From Hominilimicola fabiformis (lineage in GTDB: Bacteria > Bacillota > Clostridia > UBA1381), in assembly GCF_020687385.1 (NCBI RefSeq), contig NZ_JAJEQM010000016.1, forward strand, positions 1 to 64,000: a stretch of 64,000 nt of DNA, given 5' to 3'. Numbering within the stretch: the stretch's first letter is position 1; each line of letters begins with the position of its first letter. Both the position numbers and the translations under genes were made by a program. This document shows positions 63,573 to 64,000 of this stretch, piece after piece. The notes beneath the pieces were generated by a model. The model saw only the letters and a list, made by a program, of their open reading frames with translations. It was not told the DNA's origin and made no database searches.

Positions 63573-63955
63573 TGCTATTTACTATATTACTTTTGTATGC
63601 GGCATATACGGATTATACAAGACGCGAGATACCCAATAGCGTAATACTCAGTATGTATGCCTTATCGGTATTCAGTAATGCGTCTGTATTTGACAAGGTA
63701 ACGGGATTGTTTCTCTTAACACTCCCGCTTTTTTTTGTTGCCTTGAAATATGACGGTATGAAGGGAGGTGATGTCAAATTCCTTTCGGCAGCCGGAGCGT
63801 ATCTCGGACTTTATGAGCTTTCTTTAGTTCTTATCCCTACGACTGTAACGGCGGTTTTGTATGGATACATTAAGTCTGAGAAAAGCGTTCCGCTTGCCTT
63901 TGTATTCTGTATAGGGTACATCATTAAAGCCGTAATATTTTTGAAGGGAGGTTAG
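63572..63955 (+). CDS. A24 prepilin peptidase, second of two (CpaA/TadV-like)
   Basis: 127 residues with five or six membrane helices. Catalytic motifs DYTRREIPN (Asp near 14) and GGDVKF (about 66-71) are both canonical, more so than in the first enzyme at 59714. It is short, as TadV-type enzymes are. Position behind the secreted proteins suggests it belongs to a second set of pilin-like substrates beyond the window. Confidence 0.88.
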   Translation: MLFTILLLYAAYTDYTRREIPNSVILSMYALSVFSNASVFDKVTGLFLLTLPLFFVALKYDGMKGGDVKFLSAAGAYLGLYELSLVLIPTTVTAVLYGYIKSEKSVPLAFVFCIGYIIKAVIFLKGG

Positions 63956-63958
63956 CGG

Positions 63959-64000
63959 ATGAATAAAAAACTTAAAAGAATACTGAAAAACACCGTTCCG
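63959..64000 (+). CDS. Start of an unknown gene, cut by window end
   Basis: ATG 63959 behind GAAGGGAGG gives 14 residues rich in Lys (MNKKLKRILKN...). This matches a prepilin-like or membrane leader, but too little is visible to name it. Confidence 0.6.
   Translation, partial: MNKKLKRILKNTVP

Overview
The window reads as the low-GC chromosome of an anaerobic, spore-lineage Gram-positive (Clostridia). The supporting signs are AbrB/SpoVT-type and SpoIID proteins, a Spo0E-like mini-gene, a meso-DAP type MurE, Gram-positive conjugation proteins without outer-membrane parts, encoded CCA on the tRNAs and strong GGAGG ribosome sites. Two long secreted pectin-backbone enzymes suggest a plant-polysaccharide degrader, probably from the gut. 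The genus cannot be fixed from the sequence alone.

Layout. (1) 1-13.1 kb is the right part of an integrative conjugative element: a repeat-rich surface protein, an SLH protein, a type IV secretion set (coupling protein split in two, VirB2-, VirB6-, VirB3/PrgI- and VirB4-like), small element proteins and a large serine recombinase. No relaxase is in view. (2) 13.1-22.7 kb holds tRNA-Leu and a rhamnogalacturonan-I module: a CE12-type acetylesterase and a PL11-type lyase with a SpoIID-like protein between them. (3) 22.7-26.0 kb (minus strand) holds a Spo0E-like mini-gene, lgt and tex. (4) 26.2-38.2 kb is the division and cell-wall cluster mraZ-rsmH-ftsL-pbp-murE-murF-mraY-ftsW-murG, ending in hisS. 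It has MraZ-box-like repeats at its promoter and lacks murD. (5) 38.3-50.6 kb is mixed chromosome: an iron alcohol dehydrogenase, a repeat-filled spacer, an AraC regulator, a GGDEF protein, a GT-C glycosyltransferase, a broken zinc-ribbon gene, an AIM24 group, two tRNA-Ser genes, a MATE pump and a receiver-LytTR-Hpt protein. (6) From 50.64 kb to the window end lies a probable second integrated element. It begins at a 3' half of a tRNA-Lys gene and carries a ParB-like/PAPS-reductase-like pair, a RelE/HigB-like toxin and a complete Tad (type IVc) pilus locus with secreted proteins.

How the genes work together. Region 1 is DNA-transfer machinery plus surface adhesion. Region 2 deacetylates and cuts the pectin backbone outside the cell. 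Region 4 makes lipid II precursors and the septal synthase, apparently under MraZ autocontrol. Region 6 would assemble a thin pilus: the CpaF motor, the TadB/TadC platform, CpaB, two CpaE-like proteins, pilin-like proteins and two prepilin peptidases. Downstream secreted proteins may decorate it. The points most worth checking are the Tad island with its att-like tRNA fragment, the split VirD4 with two genes between its halves, the receiver-LytTR-Hpt fusion, and several precise promoter and operator structures.
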